From positions 1 through 64,000 of the forward strand of contig JAECRL010000016.1 in the NCBI GenBank assembly GCA_016000265.1: a stretch of DNA of 64,000 nt, given 5' to 3'. Made by a program: the position numbers and the translations under genes. Under the pieces are notes generated by a model that did no database searches, was not told the origin of the DNA, and saw only the letters and a list, made by a program, of their open reading frames with translations. This stretch comes from Burkholderiales bacterium. GTDB lineage: Bacteria > Pseudomonadota > Gammaproteobacteria > Burkholderiales > Burkholderiaceae_C. Within the stretch, counting starts at the first letter, position 1. The number at the start of each line of letters is the position of its first letter. Shown here piece after piece: positions 8,281-16,984 of this stretch.

Positions 8281-8609
8281 GCACGACCATGACCCTCTCC
8301 GAATCCATCGACACCTGCTTTCGCAAGTACGCCACGTTCAAGGGCCGCGCCTCGCGCTCGGAGTTCTGGTGGTGGGCGCTGTTTGCCTTGCTGGGCCAGA
8401 TCGTGCTGGGCCTGATCCACGAAAAGCTCGGCCTGGGCTTCGCCGTGGCCACCTTGCTGCCCTACCTGGCCGTGACCGCCCGCCGCCTGCACGACACCAA
8501 CCGCGGCGGCTGGCACCAGCTCATCGGCCTGGTGCCCTTCGTCGGGTTCATCGTGTTGATCTACTGGTTGACTCAGGCGCCTGTGGAGCCCAATCGTTTC
8601 GATGCGTGA
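8277..8609 (+). CDS. DUF805 family inner-membrane protein
   Basis: This 110-residue protein starts at GTG 8277, overlapping the previous stop; an in-frame ATG at 8289 is an alternative. It has the full DUF805 pattern: an amphipathic N-terminus (FRKYATFKGRASRSEFWWWALF), three hydrophobic helices, and the conserved RRLHDTNRGGWHQLIGLVPFVG loop. DUF805 proteins are abundant small membrane proteins of unknown biochemical role. This copy is intact, unlike the frameshifted one at 1458-1798. It lies 21 bases upstream of the NACHT gene. Confidence 0.93.
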   Translation: MSTTMTLSESIDTCFRKYATFKGRASRSEFWWWALFALLGQIVLGLIHEKLGLGFAVATLLPYLAVTARRLHDTNRGGWHQLIGLVPFVGFIVLIYWLTQAPVEPNRFDA

Positions 8610-8630
8610 GCTTGAGCGGGGAGGCTGAGC

Positions 8631-10592
8631 ATGAATCCGTTGATGACCTTCGGGGCCGATTTGTTGAGTGAGGTCACTGGGTGGGGCTGGGACAAAGCCA
8701 TCGTCGAGCTCATGTCCATGCTGGATGCGGGCATCCGCGCCGCCGGGCAGGATGCCACCAAGAAGAAGCTGCTGGAGGGCCAGCGCGACGTCTGGTCCCG
8801 CATCAAATGGGAAGTCGCCATCTCCGACTACCGCAAGAACGTGCTGGACAACGTCAGCACCACCCGCTTGCTCGGCCACCCGCGCCCCATCGACCTGTCG
8901 CAGATCTACACCGACGTGATGGTCTATGACAAGCAGTCGGCGTTTCGTTTTTCGCGCCTGGAAAACTTCGACACCCGCAACCTGCAGCACCACGAGGACG
9001 GTTTCCCGCGCATCGGGGCGCTGGATGCGGTCCTCTCGGGCAAGCACCTCTATCTCCTGGGGCGCCCCGGGGCTGGCAAGACGACTTTCCTCAAGCACCT
9101 GGCCTTCCTGGCCTGCGAAGGCAAGATCAAGAAGACCCCGATCTTCATCGCCCTGCGTGAGCACCATATCTCGGTGGGCACCACCGCGCTGGAGCTGATC
9201 TGCCAGGCATTCGATCACCACGGGCTGCCTTCGGCTCAGCCCTTCGTCTCCAAGTTGCTGGAGTCGGGGCGGGTGCTGCTGCTCTTCGACGGGCTCGACG
9301 AGGTGGCCGATGAACAAGGCGTGCGCAAGCACCTGATCAATGAGCTGGTGTTGCTGGCTCGGCGCTACCCCAAGTGCCAAATTTGCGTCTCGTGCCGCAT
9401 CGCCGCCACCGAGTACGCCTTCGAGCAGTTCGAGTACCTGGAGGTGGCCGATTTCTCCGAGGAGCAAAAGCATGTCTTCTGTGAGCGCTGGTTCCAGCCC
9501 GACGACGAGCGTCGAAATCGATTCCTGACGCAGTGGCATGCCCCGCACAACGAAGGCATCCGCGAGCTGGGGCGCACGCCGCTCTTGTTGGCCTTCATCT
9601 GCCTGGCCTACGAGAGCACGCTCGAGCTGCCGCACAGGCGGGTTGACCTGTATCGCGACGCGGTGGACGCACTGCTGAGGCGCTGGGACTCGTCGCGCAA
9701 CGTCGTGCGCGACCGCCCGGGCGTGGATCTGCCCCCTCACCGCTACGAGCCGCTGTTGTGGGAACTGGCCGCAGACACCTTCTTCAGCGGCGCTTACATC
9801 TTCCGCACCGAACGCGTGGCGCGCGTCATCGCGGACTGGTACGGCAAGTTGCCGGAGGGGCGCGAGTTGAGTCTGGAGGAGGCGGGTGAGTTGGTGCGCG
9901 CGGTCGAGTACCGCACGGGGCTGCTGGTGTGCCGGGCCAAGGACACGTACTCGTTTTCGCACCTCAGCATCCAGGAGTACCTGACGGCGGTGGCCATCAC
10001 CAACGGTCGCATGTTCCCCAGCGCCTGGACCTTCGTGAACACCCGCCTGATGGCGCGAAACTGGCGCGAGGTCTTCATCTTCCTGACGGGCCTGGCGCCC
10101 GATGCCAGCAGCTTGATCCGGGCCATGGTGCAAGAGTGCGTCTCCACCTTGCACGCCAACCCGAACTGGGTTGAGTTCAGGGCCTGTTTGCAGGCGACGC
10201 TGATCGAGGCCGAATTGCAACGTGAAACCGACATCGAGAAGCTGGCCACCCAAGCCGAGGCCCGCTTGGCCCAGGTCGCGTGGCGGCCGCCCGTCAAGGT
10301 CGGGGCCGAGGACGGTTTGACGGATGCCCGCCTGGGCCTGGAGCGCTTGTACCGACAACTGCGGCTCATGGATTGCACACGTGAGCGCAACCTGGTGGCC
10401 TTGACCTCGCGCGTGCTGGCGCGGCAGCACAAGACCTTGCCCGCCTGGCTTATGGGCACCGACGCCAAGAACGCGAAGGTGCCGTTCGGGGCCTACATCT
10501 ACGCGGTGGGCCTGACGGTGGAGTGCGCCCGCACTGGGGTCTGCAAGGACCGCCTGGCCTTGGTTCAGTCGGTGGTCTTCGGTGTGTCGTGA
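8631..10592 (+). CDS. NACHT-domain STAND NTPase, bacterial NLR-like protein
   Basis: This 653-residue protein has a Walker A GRPGAGKTTFLKHL near residues 144-157. The Walker B is LLLFDGLDEVAD around 217-228, with the extra acidic residue typical of NACHT proteins. A sensor/arginine stretch CVSCRI lies near 250. The winged-helix and helical region contains TPLLLAFICLAYES and the NLR-type FSHLSIQEYLTAVAI. The N-terminal 130 residues have no recognisable effector domain, and the C-terminal 200 residues are helical without leucine-rich or TPR repeats. Bacterial NACHT proteins (bNACHT) are known to protect against phages by sensing and abortive responses. That role is inferred from family only. 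A GGGGAGG site precedes the ATG. Confidence 0.92.
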   Translation: MNPLMTFGADLLSEVTGWGWDKAIVELMSMLDAGIRAAGQDATKKKLLEGQRDVWSRIKWEVAISDYRKNVLDNVSTTRLLGHPRPIDLSQIYTDVMVYDKQSAFRFSRLENFDTRNLQHHEDGFPRIGALDAVLSGKHLYLLGRPGAGKTTFLKHLAFLACEGKIKKTPIFIALREHHISVGTTALELICQAFDHHGLPSAQPFVSKLLESGRVLLLFDGLDEVADEQGVRKHLINELVLLARRYPKCQICVSCRIAATEYAFEQFEYLEVADFSEEQKHVFCERWFQPDDERRNRFLTQWHAPHNEGIRELGRTPLLLAFICLAYESTLELPHRRVDLYRDAVDALLRRWDSSRNVVRDRPGVDLPPHRYEPLLWELAADTFFSGAYIFRTERVARVIADWYGKLPEGRELSLEEAGELVRAVEYRTGLLVCRAKDTYSFSHLSIQEYLTAVAITNGRMFPSAWTFVNTRLMARNWREVFIFLTGLAPDASSLIRAMVQECVSTLHANPNWVEFRACLQATLIEAELQRETDIEKLATQAEARLAQVAWRPPVKVGAEDGLTDARLGLERLYRQLRLMDCTRERNLVALTSRVLARQHKTLPAWLMGTDAKNAKVPFGAYIYAVGLTVECARTGVCKDRLALVQSVVFGVS

Positions 10593-10723
10593 AATGAACC
10601 AGTTGTTCGGTTGAGCAAGTGAGTCATCCCCTGGTCACCGCTTGGCAACGGGGCTAACGTTCAGCCCGCTGCACGCCTTCAGCGGGCGCGCGGCCCAAGA
10701 CGATCAAACCAGGAGAAACAGCA

Positions 10724-13700
10724 ATGAGTGCTTTGAACAGCAGGCGCCTGCGTGCGCCCGTGTCAGTGGTGGCGCTGGCCGCTGCCTTGATGGCCTGCGG
10801 TGGCGGCGGGGACGCCCCCGAGGCCCCCGCCCCGACGGGGGCGTTTGAGGACGCCGCGCAGGGACAGGCGGCCTACGCCACCAAGGGCGACCAGGCGGGG
10901 GTGTTCGTGGGAACGGGCTGGCGAAGCGTTGGCGTGCCGGCGCCCAATTTCTTCACCCAGGTCCGGTTGCCGATGACGCCGGGCGCGGCCCCGATCTACG
11001 TGGATGCCGTCAACGGAAACGACGGCAACCTGGGCACCAGCGAGTCCACCGCCTGGAAGACCTTCAAGAACATCAACCGGCAGGCGCTCAGGGGCAAAAC
11101 AGCCATCCTGTTGAAGTGCGGATCCGAGTGGAACGAGCAACTCAACCTCGAAGGCCCGAGCAATTACAACGCCCAGCCTGCACCCGCTGACGCCATCAAT
11201 GGTTTGCTCATCGGGGCCTACGGTTGCAGCAGCGGCCTGGTGTTCCCTCGGTTCTACGGCCTCAAGCCGCTGACCGTGACGCCCGCCTCGACCAGCACGC
11301 AATGGGTCTACCCCATCAGTGCGGCCGACAAGCCCTTGCGTGTGGCGAGGCTGACGTCCACCTCGACCCGCGAGCGACTGGTCGTCGCCAGCCACCCCGA
11401 TCAGCGAGCGGGTGCACACGACCCGGTCTATTTGCAGGTGGGGGGCGTGGCCGCCGACGCGGCCAGCCGCAAGAGCGTGATCGTGTTGGACAGCGACACG
11501 GCCACGGGCGCCACCAAGGTGGCCAATTCGCGTGAGCGCATCGTGGGCGCGACCATCCACGTCAAGAGCCGCCCCTGGATCGTCGACACCCGCACCGTCA
11601 CCGAATACAACGCCGCCACCCGGGAGGTGACGCTGTCTGCGCCCCTGTCGTTCCCGGTGGACACGACGCACGCGGGCTACATCCTCGAAGGCCTGCCCTG
11701 GATGCTCGACCAGGCGAACGAGTGGGTGCACGTGGCCAGCGCCACCGGTGGCGAGATTCGCCTGCTCAAGGGCAGCACGACGACGGCCCCCAAGATCTAC
11801 GCCGGCAACCTGGACGCAGCGATCAAGCTCAAGTACGTCAAGAACGTGACCGTGCAACGCATGTACTTCGAGAACTTCCCGGTGGATGCCATCTTTGCCG
11901 ACCAGACACCCAACCTGAGCGTCAAGGATTCGCATTTCCGGTTCATCGCCAAGCGCGGGGTCTACATCCAGGGCCAGGGCAAAGACGCGCCCAATCGACC
12001 TGAACTGGCCACGGTGTCCGACTCGTTCTTCATGTCGCCCGGCACCGGCGCCATCGAGGTTCGCTCCGTGCCCGGCACGCAGATCCTGAACAACTACGTC
12101 ATGGATGGCGGGGAGTTCGGCACCCTGCGCGGATCGCCCGTGGTCATCAGCGTGGCCGGTGACTCGGCGGCGTCGACCAACCCGGTGCGCCCTTCCCGGA
12201 TCGCCAACAACGTGGTGCGCAACGCGCCCAATGTGGGCATCCGCAGCATGACGTACAACGACGTCGAGATCGTGGGCAACACGGTCTTGTCGTTCTGTGA
12301 GCAGTTCGCCGATTGCGGCGGCATCTACGTGGGCGGGCCCGGGCCGTGGATGGACCTGCAGGATGGCTCCACCACGCCGGCGCGGCCGGTGGAGACCGTG
12401 GGGCGGGGCGGTTTGATCAGCAACAACGTCGTCGCGGGTGGGGCCAGCAACTACAACGGCTACTTCCACAGCGGCAACATGCGCAACCAGGCCATCGGCA
12501 TCTACCTGGACGAGACCAGCAACAAGGTCCAGGTGCTGCAGAACGTGGTGTCCGGCACCGAGATCGGCATCTACCTGCATGACGCCTTCAGCAACACGAT
12601 CGCCAACAACACGGTGCGAGGCGTTTCCCATGCCTCCATCGCGCTGAAGGCCCGGCGCGCCGACAAGGTCCTCGAGAACAACGAGATCCGCGACAACGTG
12701 TTGTTCAGCCACCGGTCGGTCACCCTGCCTCCGCTGCCTGCGACCCCCACGAACGACAACCAGGAGATCGTGGGCCTCAAGGAGGACAAGACGGTTTATG
12801 CGATGAAGTGGGAGAGCGAGTCGATCAACATCGCCGACCTGTTCGTGGGCCCCCGTGCTCATCGCGTCAGCGGCAACCAGGTCCTCACGGTGCGCAATGG
12901 CGCCCAGCCTGTGTGGCGTCGCCAGAACAGCAACGTGATGGCCGATGGTGGCGGGGCGTTGTGGTTTGCGCGTAACTACGCGGCAGGCGCCGGTGTGGAC
13001 ATGGGCCACGCCGCCTGGCTTCAGCTCTCCGGGCAGACCGGGCCGGCCACCGACGTGCTCCATGCGCCGCTGGCGTATCGGCAGTACAGCCTGGCTTTGT
13101 CTGGCTCCTTGATCGTGGGGGGGCAGCCCCTGGATGCCTCTGCCTGGGACTTCAGTGCAGATGCATCGGTGCCCCTGGCGCAGCGTGGCACCTTCTTCAT
13201 GCGAAGCAGCCCGATCTGCAGCCCTGTGTGCGGGGAGATCAAGGCAGGTCACGCGTACGACTACCTGCGCAGCAAGGCGCCATTCAGCGTGGACCACCAG
13301 CCAGGCAACAACCTCTACGTGGCGCGCTATCAGGCTCGCAGCGTGGATGCAGCCTCGCCCGCCTCGCTGCGCCTGTGGGCCAACTACTCCGATGCGCAGG
13401 GCGGCTTGAACATCCCGGGCACGCTCTTGCCCGCAGGCGACTTCACTCAGTTCGAGCAGTTCTTCCGTGCCAAGGCGCCCACGGGCTCGGTGAGCGGACC
13501 GGACATGAAGTTGTACGTGCGCGCCATCGGCAACACCAACGACCCGTTGCTGCAACGCACCGCGCAATTCCGTGAACTGTCCGTTCAGAAGGTGACGGGC
13601 ATCACCTATCGCCCGGACATGTCGGAGATCTCGTTGAACGTCATGAATGTGTCGTCAACGAACGCATCGACCATCAGCCTGAGTCAACTGAACCTGCCTG

Positions 13701-13813
13701 CAGGCAGCACCTGGGTGAACGAGTCGGGGCAGGAGGTCGCCTCGCTGACGCTGGCCCCAGGTCAGTCGGCCCAGATCTTCCGCAAGGATGGGGGCTGGTT
13801 GGTGGCACCCTGA
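10724..13813 (+). CDS. right-handed beta-helix lipoprotein (pectate-lyase-like fold)
   Basis: This is a 1029-residue exported protein. The N-terminus ends in ALAAALMACGGGGD, a lipobox followed by a Gly tether. Residues 80-120 (IYVDAVNGNDGNLGTSESTAWKTFKNINRQAL) form the cap seen in secreted beta-helix polysaccharide-acting proteins. Residues 360-700 carry parallel beta-helix repeats with N-N-V/T turns (NNYVMDGG, NNVVRNAPNVGIRS, NNTVRGVSHASIALK). The C-terminal 300 residues look like carbohydrate-binding or beta-sandwich modules. Catalytic residues cannot be assigned by eye. A polysaccharide lyase or hydrolase, or an adhesion role, is inferred. An AGGAG precedes the start and a terminator follows. 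Confidence 0.85.
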   Translation: MSALNSRRLRAPVSVVALAAALMACGGGGDAPEAPAPTGAFEDAAQGQAAYATKGDQAGVFVGTGWRSVGVPAPNFFTQVRLPMTPGAAPIYVDAVNGNDGNLGTSESTAWKTFKNINRQALRGKTAILLKCGSEWNEQLNLEGPSNYNAQPAPADAINGLLIGAYGCSSGLVFPRFYGLKPLTVTPASTSTQWVYPISAADKPLRVARLTSTSTRERLVVASHPDQRAGAHDPVYLQVGGVAADAASRKSVIVLDSDTATGATKVANSRERIVGATIHVKSRPWIVDTRTVTEYNAATREVTLSAPLSFPVDTTHAGYILEGLPWMLDQANEWVHVASATGGEIRLLKGSTTTAPKIYAGNLDAAIKLKYVKNVTVQRMYFENFPVDAIFADQTPNLSVKDSHFRFIAKRGVYIQGQGKDAPNRPELATVSDSFFMSPGTGAIEVRSVPGTQILNNYVMDGGEFGTLRGSPVVISVAGDSAASTNPVRPSRIANNVVRNAPNVGIRSMTYNDVEIVGNTVLSFCEQFADCGGIYVGGPGPWMDLQDGSTTPARPVETVGRGGLISNNVVAGGASNYNGYFHSGNMRNQAIGIYLDETSNKVQVLQNVVSGTEIGIYLHDAFSNTIANNTVRGVSHASIALKARRADKVLENNEIRDNVLFSHRSVTLPPLPATPTNDNQEIVGLKEDKTVYAMKWESESINIADLFVGPRAHRVSGNQVLTVRNGAQPVWRRQNSNVMADGGGALWFARNYAAGAGVDMGHAAWLQLSGQTGPATDVLHAPLAYRQYSLALSGSLIVGGQPLDASAWDFSADASVPLAQRGTFFMRSSPICSPVCGEIKAGHAYDYLRSKAPFSVDHQPGNNLYVARYQARSVDAASPASLRLWANYSDAQGGLNIPGTLLPAGDFTQFEQFFRAKAPTGSVSGPDMKLYVRAIGNTNDPLLQRTAQFRELSVQKVTGITYRPDMSEISLNVMNVSSTNASTISLSQLNLPAGSTWVNESGQEVASLTLAPGQSAQIFRKDGGWLVAP

Positions 13814-13838
13814 TGTGATCGCGCCTCAGGCCATTTTC

Positions 13839-13866
13839 GGGGGCGCTTTCGGGCGCCCCTTTTTCT
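13839..13866 (+). terminator. Rho-independent terminator after the beta-helix gene
   Basis: A seven-base stem GGGGCGC/GCGCCCC with a six-base loop is followed by TTTTTC, 26 bases after the stop codon. It separates this gene from the HD-domain gene. Confidence 0.85.
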
Positions 13867-13892
13867 TGTTTACCCGGGTGGACCTATGCTTG

Positions 13893-13908
13893 CAGTCTTG
13901 CAAGACTG
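13893..13908. promoter_or_regulatory. 16-bp perfect palindrome upstream of the HD-domain gene
   Basis: CAGTCTTGCAAGACTG is fully self-complementary and lies 30 bases before the HD-gene ATG. It comes just after a possible -10 element (TATGCT at about 13886). It could be an operator. A palindrome of this length is expected roughly once per 64 kb by chance, so position is the main argument. Confidence 0.4.
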
Positions 13909-13937
13909 TGGGGTGTCGTCACCCCTGGAGCCTCAAC

Positions 13938-14525
13938 ATGACAGCCGCCCGCGCCACCTTCACCCGCATGCAAGACAGCACCCAGGCCGATTGGGCCGTG
14001 ATCCTGCCCGAGGCGGTGCAGATGGCCAAGGGCCTGCCCGACCGGGTGCTGGCTCACCTGAGGTTGCTGGACGGTGATTTCGGTGGCTTCCCCGTTGACC
14101 GGCTGACGCACTGCCTGCAGGCGGCCACGCTGGCCGAGGCCGATGGCCGCGACGAGGAGTACATCGTCTGCGCGCTGCTGCACGACATCGGCGACACGCT
14201 GGGCAGCTACAACCACCCCGACATCGCCGCGGCCATCCTCAAGCCCTTCGTGAGCGAGGCCAACCTCTGGATGGTGCAGCACCATGGCATCTTCCAGGGC
14301 CACAACTTCTTCCACCACATCGGGCTGGACCGCAACCTGCGCGACCAGTTCGCCGACCACCCGCACGCGGCGCGCACGGCCGAGTTCGTGGAGCGCTTCG
14401 ACAACCCGGCTTTCGATTCGGCCTTCGAGGCCCGCCCCCTGAGCCACTTCGAGCCCATGCTGCGCCGCGTGATGGCCGCACCGCGCCACTCGGTCTACAA
14501 GGCCGCCATGGACAAGCAAGCCTGA
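13938..14525 (+). CDS. HD-domain protein
   Basis: The ATG at 13938 gives 195 residues. The HD core is visible: THCLQAATLAEADGRDEEYIVCALLHDIGDTLGSYNH (His near 59, the HD pair near 80), then VQHHGIFQGH around 115-124. The spacing and the DEEYIVCALLHDIGD motif resemble the HD proteins related to mixed-valent di-iron oxygenases such as PhnZ, as well as ordinary metal-dependent phosphohydrolases. I cannot choose between these. No membrane segment is seen. It is convergent with the SDR gene, and a palindrome sits in its promoter region. Confidence 0.9.
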   Translation: MTAARATFTRMQDSTQADWAVILPEAVQMAKGLPDRVLAHLRLLDGDFGGFPVDRLTHCLQAATLAEADGRDEEYIVCALLHDIGDTLGSYNHPDIAAAILKPFVSEANLWMVQHHGIFQGHNFFHHIGLDRNLRDQFADHPHAARTAEFVERFDNPAFDSAFEARPLSHFEPMLRRVMAAPRHSVYKAAMDKQA

Positions 14526-14583
14526 CCGCCCGCTCGCGCCACATCCTGCAAGGTGCCGTGCGGGCCGCGCTGGGCGGCTGAAC

Positions 14584-15426
14584 TCAGCCCTTCATCAGCT
14601 TGCCCGACAGCCACACCGAGCCCGGCTGGTACCACGAGCCCAGCAGGCGCACGAAGAAGTCCAGGACCTTGGCGTCCGGCCCCACGAGCACGCGACGGTG
14701 GTTGCGCTCCACGGCGCGCAGGATCTGCAGCGCGGCGCTTTCGGCCGTGGTCACGTTGAGCATCTTGTCAAAGCGCGAGCGGGCGGCTTCGGCCTGGCCG
14801 CCGGTGGCCTGCTCCATGCTGTGGTCCATCTTCGCGGCGCGTGCGATGTTGGTGCGGATGCCGCCCGGGTGCACGCAGGTCGCGCTCACGCCGCACCTGG
14901 CCATGTCCAGCTCCTGGCGCAGCGCCTCGGTGAAACCGCGCACGGCGAACTTGCTGCTGTTGTAGGTGCCCTGGGTGGGCGAGGCCAGCAGGCCGAACAG
15001 GCTGGAGGTGTTGACCACGTGCCCTTCGCCAGCCTTCTTGAGGTGCGGCAGGAAGGCCTGGGTGCCCCACACCACGCCCCAGAAGTTGATGCCCATGATC
15101 CACTCGAAGTCTTCGGGCTTGACCGTCTCGACGAAGGCCCCGAGCGCCACACCGGCGTTGTTGAAGATCAGGTTGACCTGGCCGTGGTCGCGGGCGGTCT
15201 GGTCGGCCCAGGCGTACATGGCCTCGCGGTCGGCCACGTTGAGCTTGGCGGTGGTGACCTTGACGCCCAGCTTGGAGGCCATCGAGGCGGTCTCGGCCAG
15301 GCCCTTCTCGTTGACGTCGCTCAGCGAGAGGTGGCAGCCGCGGCGGGCCAGCTCCAGCGCCAGGGTGCGGCCCATGCCGGATGCAGCGCCCGTGATGGCG
15401 GCGACCTTGTTCTCGAAGTTCTTCAT
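14584..15426 (-). CDS. short-chain dehydrogenase/reductase (SDR)
   Basis: This 280-residue classical SDR has the cofactor motif TGAASGMG near residues 12-19, NNAG at about 88-91, a serine strand (VVNTSSLFG) and the catalytic YNSSK near 155-159. The aspartate after the second strand (LSDVNEKG) favours NAD over NADP. A C-terminal extension of about 30 residues (FVRLLGSWYQPGSVWLSGKLMKG) is slightly hydrophobic. It lies 17 bases downstream of the flavin monooxygenase gene in the same operon. Together they may oxidise an alcohol to a ketone and insert oxygen, as in cyclic-ketone or long-chain-ketone catabolism; substrate unknown. Confidence 0.95.
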   Translation of the reverse strand: MKNFENKVAAITGAASGMGRTLALELARRGCHLSLSDVNEKGLAETASMASKLGVKVTTAKLNVADREAMYAWADQTARDHGQVNLIFNNAGVALGAFVETVKPEDFEWIMGINFWGVVWGTQAFLPHLKKAGEGHVVNTSSLFGLLASPTQGTYNSSKFAVRGFTEALRQELDMARCGVSATCVHPGGIRTNIARAAKMDHSMEQATGGQAEAARSRFDKMLNVTTAESAALQILRAVERNHRRVLVGPDAKVLDFFVRLLGSWYQPGSVWLSGKLMKG

Positions 15427-15443
15427 GGGTGTGGCCCCTGGGT

Positions 15444-16901
15444 TCAGCTGAAGGTGTGGTGGGCCGGCTTGAAGGCCTTGGCCAACTGGCGGAAGGTGAA
15501 GCTGAAGCCGGGGAACATCGCGATGACGTGGCCGCTCTTGCTCTTGTACCAACTGTTGCAGCCGCCCGAGTGCCACACGGTGGGCTTCATCTCGCGGTGG
15601 ATCATGTCGGTGTAGTCGGCCTCGGCCTGGGCCTTGACTTCGATGGCGCGCGCGCCTTGTTTCTGCACCGCCTGGATGGCGCGGCGGATGTACTCCATCT
15701 GCGCCTCGATCACGAAGATGGCCGAGGTGTGGCCGATGCCCGTGTTGGGGCCGGTGACGACGAACAGGTTGGGGAAGCCCGGCATGCAGGTGCCCAGGTA
15801 GGCGCGCGGGAACTCGGCCCAGAACTGCTGCACCGTCTTGCCGCCCTTGCCGACCACGGGGTAGGAGATGACGCCGTCGGTGGCGTCGTAGCCGGTGGAG
15901 TAGACGATCAGGTCCAGGTCGATTTGTTCGCCCTTGGCCGTCAGGATGCCGCGTTCGTTGATCTCGGCGATGCCGTCGTCCTTGGGGTGCAGCTTGACGT
16001 TGGGGCGGCACAGCGCCGGGTACAGCGTGCTGGAGAGGATGATGCGCTTGCAGCCGATGGTGTAGTCGGGCGTGACGGCCTGGCGGATGGCCGGGTCGCT
16101 GATCTGCTTGCTGATGTGCTTGAGCGCGCTCTTCTGGGCGACGGCGTTGAGCATCTTGTGCGAGTACTTGAAGCCGATGACGCGGCTCTCCAGTCCCCAG
16201 TAGATGGCGGTGCGCAGCGCCTTGTAGACCAGCTTGTTGCCAAGCAGCGCGCGCTCGAACGAGGAGAACACGTGGTCGGGGCGGGGCAGCACCCAGTGGG
16301 GCGTGCGCTGGAAGACGTGCAGTTGCTTGACGTCGGGCGCGATGGCCGGGATGACCTGGGCCGCGCTGGCGCCGCTGCCGATGATGGCCACGCGCTTGCC
16401 CTTGTGGTCGTAGTCGTGCTGCCAGTTGTTGGTGTGGAAGGTCTCGCCCTGGAAGGTGTCGCGCCCCTTGAAGTTGGGGATCACGGGCGTGCTCAGGGGG
16501 CCGGAGGCGTTGATGAGGAACTTGGCCGCCAGGGTTTCGCCGCCTTCGAGCTGCACCTGCCAGGTCTGCGAGGCCTCGTCCCATTGCACCTTCGTGACGT
16601 TGGCGTTGAGTCGGGTCTTCTCGCGCAGGCCGTGCTTGGCCAGCACGTGGTTGGTGTACTCGACCAGTTCGTCTTGCTCGGCGAACATCTGCGACCACTT
16701 GTAGGGCTCGAAGGACAGGGAGTACAGCGGGGACTGCACGTCCACGGCCGCACCGGGGTAGCTGTTCTGGCTCCAGGTGCCGCCCATCCAGGCGCGGCGC
16801 TCCAGGATCAGGAAGTCATCGACGCCGATGCGACGCAGGTTGATGGCCGCGGCCTGACCGCCGAAGCCGCTGCCGATGATGATGGCGGTGAACTGTTGCA
16901 T
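15444..16901 (-). CDS. flavin-containing monooxygenase, Baeyer-Villiger type
   Basis: This 485-residue enzyme starts with the FAD-binding GSGFGGQAAA near residues 10-19. It has the type I Baeyer-Villiger fingerprint FxGxxxHxxxW as FQGETFHTNNW around 150-160, and a second Rossmann motif GSGASAAQ at about 175-182 for NADPH. The end of the FAD domain (FPNLFVVTGPNTGIGH) is also typical. It converts ketones to esters or lactones, or oxygenates soft nucleophiles, in related enzymes. The ATG at 16901 matches the family start. It is the first gene of the operon with the SDR, and it is divergent from a TetR gene with a palindromic operator between them. Confidence 0.93.
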   Translation of the reverse strand: MQQFTAIIIGSGFGGQAAAINLRRIGVDDFLILERRAWMGGTWSQNSYPGAAVDVQSPLYSLSFEPYKWSQMFAEQDELVEYTNHVLAKHGLREKTRLNANVTKVQWDEASQTWQVQLEGGETLAAKFLINASGPLSTPVIPNFKGRDTFQGETFHTNNWQHDYDHKGKRVAIIGSGASAAQVIPAIAPDVKQLHVFQRTPHWVLPRPDHVFSSFERALLGNKLVYKALRTAIYWGLESRVIGFKYSHKMLNAVAQKSALKHISKQISDPAIRQAVTPDYTIGCKRIILSSTLYPALCRPNVKLHPKDDGIAEINERGILTAKGEQIDLDLIVYSTGYDATDGVISYPVVGKGGKTVQQFWAEFPRAYLGTCMPGFPNLFVVTGPNTGIGHTSAIFVIEAQMEYIRRAIQAVQKQGARAIEVKAQAEADYTDMIHREMKPTVWHSGGCNSWYKSKSGHVIAMFPGFSFTFRQLAKAFKPAHHTFS

Positions 16902-16941
16902 GGAGGGGAGCCGGGGGCGCCGACGTCGAGTGAAGATGGTT

Positions 16942-16975
16942 GTCGTCAGTTTACAAGTGACGACGATTGTCGTCA
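16942..16975. promoter_or_regulatory. putative TetR operator between monooxygenase and TetR genes
   Basis: Three copies of one half-site are seen: GTCGTCA, TGACGAC and GTCGTCA. The last two form an 18-bp dyad, TGACGAC-GATT-GTCGTCA, ending ten bases before the TetR ATG. The first and second form a wider dyad with a nine-base spacer. This is the expected layout for a TetR repressor controlling both divergent transcripts. Confidence 0.65.
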
Positions 16976-16984
16976 AATAGGGGC

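Noticed and set aside
8265-10430. 721-residue minus-strand ORF
   Set aside because: Antisense to the NACHT gene, with no domain-like sequence.
10763-13567. 934-residue minus-strand ORF
   Set aside because: Antisense to the beta-helix lipoprotein; His/Arg/Gly-rich shadow.
14584-16698. 704-residue ORF joining SDR and upstream sequence
   Set aside because: Only its last 280 codons (from the ATG at 15426) are the SDR. The earlier part is a wrong frame across the monooxygenase gene.
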